Shown piece after piece: positions 51,589-64,000 of a stretch of DNA of 64,000 nucleotides. Numbering within the stretch: the first letter of the stretch is position 1; each line of letters opens with the position of its first letter. The notes under the pieces are model-generated. The model did not search any database and was not told where the DNA came from. It worked only from the letters and a program-made list of their open reading frames with translations. The stretch spans positions 4,635,053 through 4,699,052 of the forward strand of contig JANVCC010000030.1 in NCBI GenBank assembly GCA_025345505.1. Reading direction: 5' to 3'. Both the position numbers and the translations under genes were made by a program. This DNA is from Todiramphus chloris collaris. Taxonomy: Eukaryota > Chordata > Aves > Coraciiformes > Alcedinidae.

Positions 51589-54500
51589 TGTCATGATAGC
51601 ACGAGTTATTACACCAGCAGTGTCCAGGTAGTCCAGACCTGCTATCTGAGTTTATTTCCAATGTTACTGACAATGCGAAATGATCCAGTTTTATGGTTTA
51701 TTTAGAATTAGAAAAACGCTATGTGTCAACTTTCTTTTCAGTACAGCAGCGCTGTCTTTTGTAACCCTGTGTTTACTGATAAGCCAGATCTACCGAGGTT
51801 AGCACTGCGGGGCTAACAGAAGAACAAAATAGCTTCAGTTATATCTTTGTCCACCATCAGCACATTGCCTCCTAAATTTTCTTTATGAGACCTTTATCTC
51901 CAGCAATGACAGATGCAGGAAAGAGACGGGTGATTGATCAGCAATTGCAAAGTTGATTTCTCAGATCTAAACAATTGCAGAAGAACAAAATCTGTCCTAC
52001 TATTTGCAATAGCATTTTTCCCACTTTTATACTGAACTCATGATAGGAAAACTTGACAGAAACGCTTTATTTCATTAAAATGATACAGTAGACAACATTC
52101 ACTTAACATCAATTAGCTTGTATTCTAGCTGATAATTTGGAGCAGGGCAATATGCAGTTGACATTTAGAGCTTGGTCTGGACATGATACGGATAAAGGGA
52201 GATGCCTCTGCGGCTGGTTGCTCCTCCCCTGTCACTTAACTATGTGTGTTATGAACTAGGTAACAGCCCCCCGGGACATCTGCTCCTGTTATTAGGAACT
52301 ACAGCAATGTATTAAAATCTAGTTTGAAAAGCAGTTGATCTTTGCATACATTTTGTTACCATTCTCAGTGACAACGGACTCTGCTTCCTGAGCTGCTATG
52401 ATTTATTTTGGCTGTTGCAACATTACTGAGGTGGAATCTTCAAATGAATGCTGGTTTTTCATGTGTGCTCTCTGTAAGTGTTGAGTACAGCACTGACAGC
52501 ATTCAGATATACATTATTAACTGATAAATGATTCTGTCCATCTTAAAGGCTTGTTTTCGCTTACTTAGAAGTCAGCACAGGAACCAGAATTTGATAGTTC
52601 AGGCATTAAAATTATATGGGATATTGGGTTTACTTTCTTGCTCCCAAAGCTCATAGGTGACCTGAAACAAGTCATGAGAAGAGCTGTAAAGTTGTAAGCA
52701 AATTAACTTTAGGCTATTAAGCTCCTGAAGTAGAGTTGCAGGACCTAATCTGGCAGCAGAGAAGAAAAGGATCCTCAGCATCACCAAGAAGGAAGCTATA
52801 TAAATCACCCTGTAGAAAAATACAAACAACAAATATGTATCCTAAATCTCACCTTCGTCTGGACTTAAATACTGGCCTATGAAAAAATAACTACATCTGC
52901 TTGGAATCTGCAGTCTGGTCTTTACATCAAATTATCACCAGATTAACTGGCAGTCTTTAGAAGAGGGTTCAAGACCAAGTTATCTTTTTTTCAGCTCAAT
53001 GCCTCCTTCTGTTCCTGCACCCACCACACTGAGATGTCAGAGTTAACTCAAAGAAGCTTCACCCATCTACATTCCTGTCTTGGCTTCCTCTTTCTCCCGG
53101 TATTTCTCCAGAAATACTGACATTTCTCATATATATATTTCTCCTTTCTCAGGTGCTTCCATAGAGGAAGAAGTTCTTCACTCTGAGGGTGGTGAGATGC
53201 TAGAACAGGTTGACCAGGGAAGTTGTGGATGCGCCACCACTGGATGTGTTCAAGACCACTCTGGACAGGGCTTTGAGTAACCTGCTCGCATGGCACAGGG
53301 GTTGAACTAGATGATCTTTAAGGTCCCTTCCAACACAAACCATTCTATGATTCTATGAAACACTGAAGAAAAATCTCTTCTTTCAAACTGTTGGGCAAGA
53401 AACCTGTATCCTTCAGCATAATTTCTAAGGAAGAGAGATGCTGGCTTCATGTCTTCTGAAGAGGTTATCTCAGGTAGCAGCCTGCACAGAGGGATGTCAG
53501 CATGGGACAGGCAAAGCTGCTGAGCCCTGCTAAGACACAGACAGTCCTGGACACAAGCTGAAGCAGAATGTTAAGCATTAGGGAAACATCACTATCAAAA
53601 CCATGGCCGTTATGAGTTTTCGGCTTGCAATTCTCACTGTGCTACCAGCATTTAAGTACTTGTATTTCACCTCAATGCCCTAAGGAACCAGGGGGTTGTG
53701 GTTTAATTTCAAATTTGCCTTTAAATTCTCCATGCCTTGCCAAGGTGGCCTAAGGACAAATCCATTAATGCATGTGGCACTCAGGTATATTTACATTATG
53801 GGAGTTATGTAAGCAGGTAGACCTCATCAATAATTAAAGGGTTTGTGGGTAAAGTAAAATGTGACCATCTTCTTCTTCTGGCTTCTCAGGGTTCCTGTGC
53901 ACAGTCCATATGCTTTCATTATGAATAATTTTAAGGGATGTTTGTTCCAATCCTTCCATCTGCAGGAGGCTGTGTGGGCCTCTCTCCCTTATTTCTTATA
54001 GAAACAAGCTAGAGGAATTTCCAATGTAAAATAGGAATTAGTAAGGGAAGGATCAAGCCCTCTGGTTCTATTTTGATGACAGTTCTGTACAAGGTGTAAT
54101 AAAATCAATAGTTTCTCTTGCTGAAAGGTCTCTTTCTATCTACAACAATGACAAGAGGATAGTGGGCGAAGAGCTCTATTAGCTCTTCTTTAAGAATCAA
54201 TCACACTTAAAAGCAATAGTCAATATGACAGCAACTGCACAATGGATAAATAATTTTTTCATGGAAGTATCCTGAATTTCAGAGAACAGACATACTTTTA
54301 AAGAGATAGGAAATAAAATATCCGTTTCTCTAAAAATCAATAAAATACTAAGCATTTGTTACTAAAGACATTGAAACAAAACCACTTAGATCCTTAAGGG
54401 GTAAAAACCAACATAGAAATTCAATCCACCTGAATGAGAACATTAGATAATGATCAAGATTCATTTGAAGCAAAATTTTACAAGTCACATCAGGTAGTTC

Positions 54501-57500
54501 TAAATTCACGAAGCTGCACTCCTAGGCAGAGGCCACCATGGCTGTGTCACTTCTACTGTCAAACAAGGACTTTCCCTCATCCACAATCTGATGAGCCTCA
54601 GATCCTCAGTGTCTGGTGAAGGATGTGAGCTGATCCAGAGGCATTGTCTTCAACCAGATGAGAACCAGCTGCGTTATGTCTCTGAATTATATCTAGGTGC
54701 ATCATAAAGATGTAATTGGCAATTACAAAGTCACATTAAATGGTATGTAGTGAGCTATTTAACTACATCAGAAGCATGCATAACAGAAGAGAAAAATAAA
54801 AATATATCAGGTAAAAGGCATATTCATGCATAAGTAATGAGGGGAAAACATGACAAATCAGCTTGTTCTGTTGTATCACACTGAAATTTCCATATGGTTT
54901 CAGTAGCGTGGAAAAGCAAATGAAAACCAGAGCAAAGAAAGGAGCTGATCTTGGAGAATTTTTCCTAATTGATACTGGGTGAGTTTATTGTGGCTCAACA
55001 GCAAGCATGAAAGCATGATCAGGACCAAAAGAAACTTTGGTTAACATGCCCCTACTTCTGTCTGAGGGGCAGGGGGTTTGGAGGTGCTGTAGTTAAGGAA
55101 CACTGACACTTAATTTGAGAGAAAAACTGACAACGGGTGCATGTTGGAGTTACAGACAGAATGACTTTGTAAATGTGGACAGCAGACTGTACTCTGTCTT
55201 TTCATGCTGTCATGTTTCTTTGTTGATGTCTCTGTTTTAAGATCAGTTTGCTCCATGCATCACCAATTGTCTTTTGTCTTCTCACAGCAGGGAAGGCTCA
55301 GTTAATCCATATGTCACGACAAAAAATTCAGGCTTCTCTTTGATAGGAACCAAGCATGACAGCAATCTATTGAAAAGGTGGTTTAGACTATCATTTCTTC
55401 CAAGCTAATTTATTGACTGGATGGCTTTCAAAAATAATAGGTCTCTTTCCCAAGATAATGAGCTGAGATGTGACTCATGAAGTCCATGTGAGCACACAGA
55501 CAGACTAATTATGAGAAATAAACTAATAATAAAGTATCAGTCTCTAGAAATCAGTATCTGCTGTGATACATCAGTCTAAACTTCAGAGAACATGAATGTT
55601 TCCACCTGCAACAATTTTGGTTTATTAGCCTTAGCCATGTAAAACAAATATCTTACTATAAAGCCTTAGACAGATCAGAATGCTAACAAAGTCTCTGATG
55701 TTTGGAGGTGGGGGATGATACTTTTGCTGAGCAAACTCCAGTTCTAGCATGTGGTTATATGGGGCAAATGCTACCCCACTGACATTTAGCTAGGGTTCCA
55801 GAATACACAGATTTATAAATCAGAGCTGGCAAAGTGAAGCATCCATGCATCCATGCAAATAAAAAGACCTTTGACACACTCCACTGACCAATTTTTTTTT
55901 TTCCCTGGTATATTGCTCTCGAAGTATATAAACCACAGTGCAACTACGTAAACAACACAGCTTTCCTATAGCATTTGTGGAATTTTAACAGTTTTTAAAG
56001 GAATGGTTTCTGCCACTTGTTTTTCCATTTCTAGGACAGCTGATGGACAGGACACAGTCACATTTTGCCTGTAGAAAAAAGCATGGTAAAGAAATGTGGC
56101 ACACTTAGGAAACATGAATTATTCTTACACAATGAATACTCTTCTCCCCATAATTTTATCTTCCAGAAAAAGGGACTGTGTCCAGCTTCTGCTGAAGCTG
56201 TAAGGAAGCCTGTCACTACCTAGTCCAGACAATTTCTAACTCTCAAACTGCAGAAGAAATTTTCATACCAAAAAGAGCTTTTCTGGCATGTTTACAACAC
56301 ATCAAAAAATGGGTATTAAAAAAACCTCAACCCTTCACAATGTTCTCCTCCCTTTAGATGTAAACCCAACAAGACTTTTTATGATTACTGAAAACCTCTG
56401 CTCACTCTGGAGTAATCAGCTATAAAAGCAGTTGAACAGGAGAAAATTCTGGGCCGCTGTGTGTTTATGACTCTTTTAAAGCTAACACTTTTAAGGCTGA
56501 CCCTGAATCATCCTGACCTTTACTTAGCCATTGAAAGGTCTTTGCCTTATGTTACCAAGGAAAGAAATTGTCGCCTTAAAATGTTCTTGACCTTGTTCAG
56601 CACATTCCTCATGCCATAACTGACTTGCTTTTAGTTGCCAATAAGCACAGTCGATAAGTTTAGAGATGACAAACGAAAGTTGCAGAAATTGCACTCCAGG
56701 AGCATTTATAATTTCTTCTGAGAACTACGAGCTCCCTCCTAGCACTGTGAACTCCAGGCTGCTGTGGATGCTCTGTCTCTTGCTTATATTTCTATGAATT
56801 ATTATGTGATTCCTACAAGCACACTTCAGCATATTGTACTTACATCAACACTTACTAATGCTTAGCAAAGCTTTTGACAAATATGGTCTGTTCTGGGTAT
56901 GTACAAACAGTGAAAATAATATGGAGCTACAGAGTCATCATTATTTTCTAAGCCCTGTTTTCTCTTTAGCACAACAGATGTCCATTGAAAAGAAGAATAT
57001 GTTTCCAATGCTTTTAAAATTACTAGGATTTTTCTTCCACACACATTTCCTATAAAAGCTGTTCCCAAGAAAAGTGAGTGACCAAAAGCCCTGTTTGGAG
57101 CTGCTCTGTTGAGCCCCCGTGTACACAGATTTTCACTTTCCTCTCCTGTTAGGGCCCTGAATAAGGGCCTCCAGTTCAAGCATTTCCCCGTAAATGTGGG
57201 ACTGCGCAGCAGTAAAATGTCCACCCAGCAGAAATGAACAGATGCATTTTTATTTGTGAAATAAAATCTGGATTTTAAAGGATGAAATTCTGAGACATAA
57301 ATAATCCCATGGTGCAATGGAAACTCTGTTACAATAGGTTTTAAACCAATTAGCCAAAAATATTTGTGTACAAGCCGAAAAAGCAGTCTGAGTATACCCA
57401 ACTGATACCTAGTAGGTCATTTCTAACTAGTGCAGGTCAGACGGGTACCTGTTGGTTTCAGTTAAGCTTTGCAAAGACACGCTTATGTCAGGGTGTACCG

Positions 57501-58883
57501 TGAAGAAAAATAATGAGGCGACATAAACCAAAGTACTTCACTTCCAATGCAGACTTGGGGCTGTGTGAATCAAAGCTGCACTGAAAATAAGCATCTCACC
57601 AGCACACTGAGAACAGCAGGTCAGTGAAAAGCAGGATGAAGAGGTGTGGTGGGGGGAAAAAGGGAAATAGAAAGTTTTCCTTCATGTTATCAGCCATTTG
57701 TAGGCAGAAAGAAAAAACAAAATTGATAAAAAAATCATAGCAGTCAAATATTTTTTCGATTATATTAACATCCAGGGATACCCACTGAGGCAAAATGCAT
57801 TGTGAAAAAACATACAGTGAGAGATTATATTTTTACAGCATAAGTGGACAACACATGGGAAGAGGCAAATGACCACCCTTAAATCACAGAGAAGAAAAGG
57901 AAAATATGTGACATGTATGAAGTCAAGCAGAAGCAGAGATGGGATGCTCTGATCATAATTATATTGAGGCCTAAGCCACATGCATACTACAATATAATTT
58001 TCTTTTTTAAGATAGCAAAGGCACATAACTAATGCATTCAAGTGTATCGGCTGATGATGAACATTAACATACAGTTACACTTTCTAATTTAGTGACACAA
58101 TGCATGTCTTTAAACTCTATGATGAAATTTCCACCAACTGGAGAAGGATTTTTTTTTTTAATTTCCTATTCACTGTTTCTTTTGGGGCTCAGAAATAAAA
58201 CTGGGACATGTGGACAGGTTGCCCCAACTGGCTTTGAATCTTCTTGGCCAGAGTCAACTCTCAAGTGAAGTGGAAGAAGAGCATCAATATCTTATTTACT
58301 TCTCTGGGGAGGAGGAAACGCTGTTGCTCCAAGTAGCTAACCTCTTCAGCCAAAGTGCTGTGTAAAATGCCAGAATCTGACCAATGCAGATAACAAAAGA
58401 TCATAATAAACAAAAATCTCACTTTATTTAGATGTGCACCGAATGGTGACACTCTGAAGACAGCACACCTTTGTGACAGCACCCTGATTCATTCATCTCC
58501 AAACTCTCAAGCCAGCTCAAGCCAGTAGAAACTGCATGTAGTTTTGAAACTGGGATTTTTACTGAGGCTGTCAGAAAAGGATCAGAGCCGTGTGGAATAG
58601 AAGCACTAACATGTGACAGCATCTTGCAGATCCTTTCCTAACAGCTGAGAAATGTTCCTCGTACACCTGGAACTGCACAAGCACAGCAGGTGTGTGGAGA
58701 AAGGAAGAGAAAACTAGCAGCAGCAAGGAGCTGTCCTATGGGGCAGATATGACCCACTGAGTGAGCAGAACATTTTCAGCTGTAGGTCTGTAGGAAACCT
58801 GTGGCACAAGAGAATGAGGAAGCCAAGAATGGATTGATAAGAGCAAATGGATTTCCACAAAGGAAAACCTGCTTTCCCCAAAA
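51589..58883. other. Intergenic DNA, no gene recognised
   Basis: AT-rich sequence containing one CR1 fragment (53165-53357). The longest open frame of the whole window (56862-57401, minus strand, 179 codons) lies here, but it has no recognisable domain and no exon context. Nothing else stands out. Confidence 0.65.
53165..53357 (+). mobile_element. CR1 LINE 3' fragment
   Basis: About 190 bp in plus orientation: gaagaagttcttcactctga, gtggatgcgccaccactgga, then the 3' end 'aggtcccttccaacacaaac' with two ATTCTATG tail units. It is well preserved, which suggests a relatively young copy. Confidence 0.92.
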
Positions 58884-58963
58884 GTGAGCCTGCTTTAGCA
58901 GGAGGGTTGGACTAGATGATCTCCAGAGGTCCCTTCCAAATTCCTACCATGCTGTAATTCTGT
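58884..58963 (+). mobile_element. CR1 LINE 3' end, short
   Basis: About 80 bp in plus orientation: gggttggactagatgatctc, then agaggtcccttccaaattcc and a degenerate tail. Confidence 0.85.
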
Positions 58964-59107
58964 CAAGGTGTCCTGGAATACAAAGGGTAAAGGGGTTGAA
59001 AGATCTTCTCACAAAGATCCTTCAGACCAGGAGACTTTTTCAGGACCCAGCCCTTCCATGTATCCCCATCAAAGAAACATGCTGCCTTAGGGAACTCTGC
59101 AAGCAAG

Positions 59108-59142
59108 ATTTTATTTTATTTTATTTTATTTTATTTTTTTTT
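59108..59142 (+). repeat. (ATTTT)n microsatellite
   Basis: Pentanucleotide ATTTT repeated about six times, then a T run. Confidence 0.95.
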
Positions 59143-59319
59143 GTCAGGAAATTTGAATATTCAGGGTTTAGTTCAAGCTCTGTAATCAGCAGCTGGAGAA
59201 CTGGTTTTTTATTAAGTCTGAAATCTAAACCAAAGTGGTTTTACTTTCTCCGAACTTAGTTTTCTCAGACAGAAGGCAGACAAAGCTGAAGCCAAATCAC
59301 AGCTTGTTGAGTTCAGCCA

Positions 59320-59335
59320 CCCCCCCCCCCCCCCC
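59320..59335 (+). repeat. Poly-C run of 16
   Basis: C16 followed by GCGAG. Runs this long are prone to sequencing and assembly length error. Confidence 0.9.
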
Positions 59336-59500
59336 GCGAGTCAAGGCAGAGCTGGGTACGCCTGACACAGGTCCAGGGAGACGCGGGGCAGCCGGGGACG
59401 GCTTTGTGAGCATCGGTGACCTGGTGCCATCTGCTGGACACGGATGGGAGGCCCACACCATGCCCTGAAACAGCAGCACTGATCACTCACACAGCCCAGC

Positions 59501-59540
59501 GTGGAAGAGCCCTCGAAAAATCATCTGGTCCAACCTTTCC
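59501..59540 (-). mobile_element. Possible CR1 3' remnant
   Basis: A 40-bp match to the reversed CR1 3' end (gtggaagagccctcgaaaaa, then tcatctggtccaaccttt). It is too short for a firm call. Confidence 0.55.
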
Positions 59541-59960
59541 GTTTTTTCTCGTACTGGGTTTTGTGGCAGAAGGACATTTGTGTCACTCCTGTGTCTTCTG
59601 TTTCCTGTAGCCTACAGGAGCAACAGACAAGGTCCCTGGTCCTGTGTGAAAATCTGAAATGTCACTGACTGAGCAGCCACATAACCAACATTTTCAGAAT
59701 TATGCCTGCTTTGCCCCTTAGGATTCTATTCCTTCCAGCAGTAACGTAAAGCAGAACACATGCTGTTGCTGTTAAGGAATCACAGAACAGAAATTTAAAT
59801 AAGTCCTAGTTATAGAACATTGAAGAAAGAGGGAAGAAATAAGAGGAAGAATAAATCTCAAAATGATTCCCAGCTTGGATGCTTGAATGGCAGAAAACAG
59901 AATTACTAGAAAAAAAAACTCATTTCAGAGAGAAGCATCAGATGGATTTCTGGACTTTTT

Positions 59961-60299
59961 GCAAGGGCCTGTAGTGATAGGATGAGGAATAATGGCTTCA
60001 ATCTGGAAGAGATTATATACAGATTAGAAATCAGGAAGAAGTTCTTCACTCTGAGGGTGGTGAGAACTGGAACAGGTTGCCTGGCAGAGTTGTGGATGCT
60101 CCATCACTGGATGTGTTCAAGTCCAGGTTGGACGGGGTCTTGTGCAACCTGGTCTAGTGGAGGAGTCCCTGCCCATGGCAGGGGAGTTGGAACTGAATGA
60201 TCTTTAAGGTCCCTTCCAACCCAAACCATTCCATGATTCTCTGATTCTATGATCCTATGATTCTATGATTCCCTGATCCTACAACTCTGTGATCCTAGG
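59961..60299 (+). mobile_element. CR1 LINE fragment with an expanded 8-bp tail
   Basis: About 340 bp in plus orientation, from 'gtagtgataggatgaggaat' through 'agttcttcactctgagggtg' and 'tctttaaggtcccttccaac' to the tail. The tail (60228-60299) consists of nine consecutive 8-bp units related to ATTCTATG, longer than the one to three units seen on the other copies here. Confidence 0.92.
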
Positions 60300-63200
60300 A
60301 ATGATTCTGATTTAAGTGGTTTCTGTTGTCGTGACCAGGGATGCTCTCCTTTTGCTGAGAAGGTCACATGTCAGTGCCATCCCTATACTGTAATGGATAA
60401 ATACAATGTAAAAATGAACATTGGAACCACACCTGAATAGTTTCAAAAGCAGCCAGCCCATCATGACAGCACACATACCTAGAGTAACTAGACCTGTACT
60501 GTGAGAGCCAGAACATCCCAGCATTTTGCCACCAGGCTGTACTTGTAAGAAATATTTTCGTTGCTATATGTTCTATTACAAGGTGTTAAAATTGGCTAAC
60601 AAAAATACTGCTCCTTTTTCGTGCATAACATGACTGTACTGTAGTCAGTGTTTCTTGTCTCATTAAATAGTAAACCAATTTCTCACTGGCGCAAAATAAT
60701 TGGTGCCATCAATGTGCACAGAGAGGCTTCCATATCACTGCCACATCTTGAAACATGAAGTCATATTTCACTGAGAAGCTCAATAAGGGGATTACTTCAC
60801 ATACTCACTTCAACGGAGTTATTATTCAGCATCTGAGAGGTTACTAAGAACCCCAAAAGGATTTGTTGGGTTTGTTTCTGCAGATACTGCCACAAATGTA
60901 CACGAGTCATTTACTGTTGTGGTGCTTATTGTTATAAAAAGATGAAGTCACAGGTCATGCACCTCTCAGTCCAAATGGAGTTTCCTAAAAAAGCTTTGCT
61001 CAGTTTCTTGCTAATGAATATGCATCAAAAACATATCATATGGCATACACCATAGGAGGTCTTTGTCCAAAAGGCAGCTGCAGTCTAAAGGAACATGAAA
61101 AATGAGACACACCAGAGAACTTGGAGTAAGGATTCTTTTAGTGTGTTTTGCCCTTTTCAAAAGCTTACTAATGGGAAGGGTATCATCAATTAGCCTGTTT
61201 GCCTCTCCTTTTTTATCCCCCATCTTCCCCCTCTTTTCAGTTCTCTCAGCAGTATTGGCCATTACTAGATGGACTCTAGTGATGGAGATACACTCATTAA
61301 AAGCTCTTTCCCACACATTTATCATGTCCAAAACAAAGTGCTCATGCCCTGTATTTTCCAAATCAAATTTTCCAGATTCGGTTCAACAACAGGGTCCTGA
61401 TCTCAGGGGTAAATATGGTCTCAAAGTGTAGTCTGCACAAGCTTCAAGGAAGAAAGTATTTATAAGATATTGGACAGAGAAGCAGTATAACCAAAGTACA
61501 TCATTAGAAACCATTTTTTTTCCAGACTCAGTCTTTAGGTGCAAAGGAAAATAACTTACATTGGCAGGAGCACATTCCTAATGGAGTGTTTCAATAAAAG
61601 CAGCTCATTATTTGAAGTAAGAAACTCTCACCCAGCCTACAAAAACTGGAGTTTTACAGTATGATCCCCATTGGGCTTGGGATGACATCAAGACTTTTCA
61701 ACATGTTATCCAAAACAGGCAGAAGCCCAGTGGTCTGGGTTTTAACACAGTGTGCAGAAGCCACGGTGGAATTCTTCCTTTCCCTGACTCAGAGGAGACT
61801 GTAACCCTCATCTCCCATTTCTCAAGTAAGTTTTATCTATACACTGCCTTGCTGAGGATTCTGACAAGACTTATCCCTCCATCTCACAGAGGTTTGACAA
61901 ATAGGGTGTTCTTTTTTTGTTTTGCGTAGGAGATGTTTATGTTAAAAGCAGCTTAGATAACAAAGGCCTGACTATTTGTGATTGAGCATAGAGGCTCTTT
62001 TACTTCACTGTTTTTAAAGGCAGGATCCCAGTCAATGTTTCTTGTAGTCAAGGAGAATCTGAGTTCAAAGGAATTTAAATTGTGTCCCAACAAAGCCCTA
62101 TGGCATGCAGACAGGACAGAAAGCTTGGATGCATGTTCTGGATCTGTTTTATAAATAGAGGGTTTGGGGCCCATACAGTACTAAAAAGATATGCAGTGAT
62201 TTCAAGACCTAGGGCCAGATCTCTTGGGTGAAGTTTCCTATTACATAGGTCTGTTATACTTAGCTTTAATTGCATAATTTCCTTTGTAAATGAAAAAAAC
62301 CCAAAAAAAACCCAAAAACCCCAAAAAAAACCCAAAAACCCCAAAAAAACCCAACCAACCAACCAAAAAAAAAAAAAAAAAACAAAAAACCAAAAACCCC
62401 AAACCAAAAACCAAATCAAACATTAGTCTGTGGCTTTCCAGTCTGGCATCATACCTGGGTAAACACCAACCAGTTGGAACACACTCCACTGGTTTTTACA
62501 TGTTCACATATAGAAGTTGTGAGTAGCGGTAACAGTTTTGGCACCTTGAATAGAGGTTGCTATAGCCAGAAGAAATCCTGTGCTAACTAAAAATATTCAG
62601 CATATGCCACTTACAGGTTTATCATCAGAAGACACTCTCCAGAAACCTCTTAGAAGGCAAATGATACCTACCTGCTTGCTTCCTTACTGCCTCTCATTTA
62701 ACTGAGTTCTGTTTTCTTCACGTGCTAAACCAGAAGCTCCAACCTTTGAGCTGCCTAGACCAAGGAGGAAGTTCACCTAACTCCTTTCATCGATTACTGG
62801 GAGAAAGAGGGTGCTGGCACTTTGGGAAAAAAAGGGATGTTAAGGTTATGTTAATGCAGTGGAAGACACAAGCTTCTTTGACCTTGAGGCAGCAGCAGCA
62901 GGAGAGGTAACTTTGAGATAGTGAGAACTCAATAGATGATGTGGAGTAAAAAAGCCTGTAATAGCCATAAAAGCAGCTTGTCCATTAGAACCAGGAAATG
63001 TTAATGTTTCAGGTTAGCTTTTGAAGCAAGTTCTAGTTTTTCTCTGAGGATCTGAATAGATACCATAATTCCCACTCAAAAGAATATGGAAATTTACTTT
63101 CCTTTTTAAATAATTTACTTTCTTTCAGACCAGGTCACGTGCCTTGGGTATTTATAGAGAAATACTGGTATATTTGGATACAAGTGATATGTTCAAAAAG

Positions 63201-64000
63201 GACAGGTAATCCTGGCTGATCCTGAGGCTTTATGTCTTCAGAAAATCACACAAAACCTACTTCTTGAACTAGTTTCAAAATTTGCACTGAAACACATGAA
63301 CAGAGCCCTAAAAGACAGTGCACACTAAACTGAGGAAAAAAAAGGATAAATTCAGAAAGTTTGATAAGCCCACTTTGAAACCTAGTATGTCTCCAAGTAT
63401 CATCGTCATAAATGCAGGAAAAATTTCAGGGTTTTAGGATGAACAGATTGAAATGGGCTATGAAATCCACAATGTGATCTACTCTATAGTTACAATAATC
63501 TATTACCCAGACTTTATGTGTCCCAAAAAAGAGACAAGCCTCTTTCCTCAAAATACCCTGCACAAGTGAAAAAGTGAAAATCTGACTTCAAAAGCTCTTC
63601 AACACTGTAACAGCAGATCAAGTGTATTTTAATTAGAAAAAGATTTAGACTTCAAAATATGGTGCTGGCTCTGGACCTAAACTGCTCCAACACGCAGCCT
63701 GGCTGTCATATTTGAGCTGGGGCCTCTTACTTTTACTGTGGACATAAAGATGAAAAAATTCTCCCCTGTAACATTGGTGTGAGTCCAAATTGACAATAAA
63801 ATTACTTGAGTTTCTTGGGATTTACTCTAACAGGAAGTTTTATCGTTGCATATCAGCATTAGTCATGCATTAGGTTAGATGTCAAGTCAAAACAAAGTAA
63901 TCACATATTAAATTGTGAGGTCAAAACAAAAGTGAAGTCGTGAGTATACTATATTTAATAATCTGATGTTGATTTAATCGGACCAGTATGTCACCCAGCA
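60300..64000. other. Intergenic DNA, no gene recognised
   Basis: AT-rich sequence from the last CR1 copy to the right edge. Apart from the A/C tract near 62.3 kb I see no repeat, exon or RNA gene. Confidence 0.65.
62293..62419 (+). repeat. A/C-only low-complexity tract
   Basis: About 127 bp made almost only of A and C. The first part has a 20-bp period (CCC A8 CCC A5 C, about 2.6 copies), followed by CCAA repeats and an A run. The minus strand is therefore alternating G and T runs. The Lys/Pro/Asn-rich open frame across it is an artefact of composition. Confidence 0.9.

Noticed and set aside
56862-57401. Longest open frame in the window, 179 codons on the minus strand
   Set aside because: No recognisable domain, signal, splice context or CpG promoter. 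An open frame this long is not surprising by chance in 64 kb read in six frames.
62290-62526. Lys/Pro/Asn-rich open frame and Phe/Gly/Trp-rich antisense frames
   Set aside because: Products of the A/C simple tract, not coding sequence.

Overview
The window is vertebrate nuclear DNA, most likely from a bird. Several copies of the 3' end of the CR1 retrotransposon are present, with the typical avian ending (a stretch like 'cccttccaacccaaaccatt' followed by tandem 8-bp units such as ATTCTATG). The exons are short with GT-AG introns, and the base composition is visibly AT-rich apart from one CpG island. I see no bacterial, phage or CRISPR-like organisation. The species cannot be named from the sequence.

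One protein-coding gene is well supported: the 5' end of MEGF6 (multiple EGF-like domains 6), or a very close paralogue, on the minus strand. Transcription runs right to left. Exon 1 (41173-41267) lies in a CpG island and encodes a signal peptide. Exons 2 and 3 (27071-27205 and 26334-26443) together encode a complete EMI domain with seven cysteines and the CCPGW motif. Exon 4 (24767-24871) encodes a complete six-cysteine EGF-like domain. The four exons join with matching phases (2, 2, 1) into one open frame of 148 complete codons, ending on the first base of the next codon. None of them forms a long open reading frame, so they were read from splice sites and domain signatures. The remaining EGF repeats and the 3' end lie beyond the left edge.

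Layout from left to right: 1-24766 is the 5' part of intron 4 (the start of the intron is at its right end), with an inverted pair of CR1 fragments, a partly open CR1 copy, a MIR-type SINE, a G-quadruplex motif and some candidate regulatory patches. 24767-27205 holds the clustered exons 4, 3 and 2. 27206-41172 is intron 1, about 14 kb, with a possible in-frame cassette exon at 28017-28124. 40530-41605 is the CpG-island promoter around exon 1. 41606-64000 is 5' flanking DNA with no gene I can support; it holds most of the CR1 copies, simple repeats and one orphan exon-like segment at 45531-45595.

The points most worth checking are the phase-preserving candidate exon in intron 1, the orphan exon-like segment upstream of the promoter, CpG-retaining patches that could be conserved enhancers, and whether this is MEGF6 itself or a MEGF6-like paralogue. 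No unknown multi-gene system is visible.
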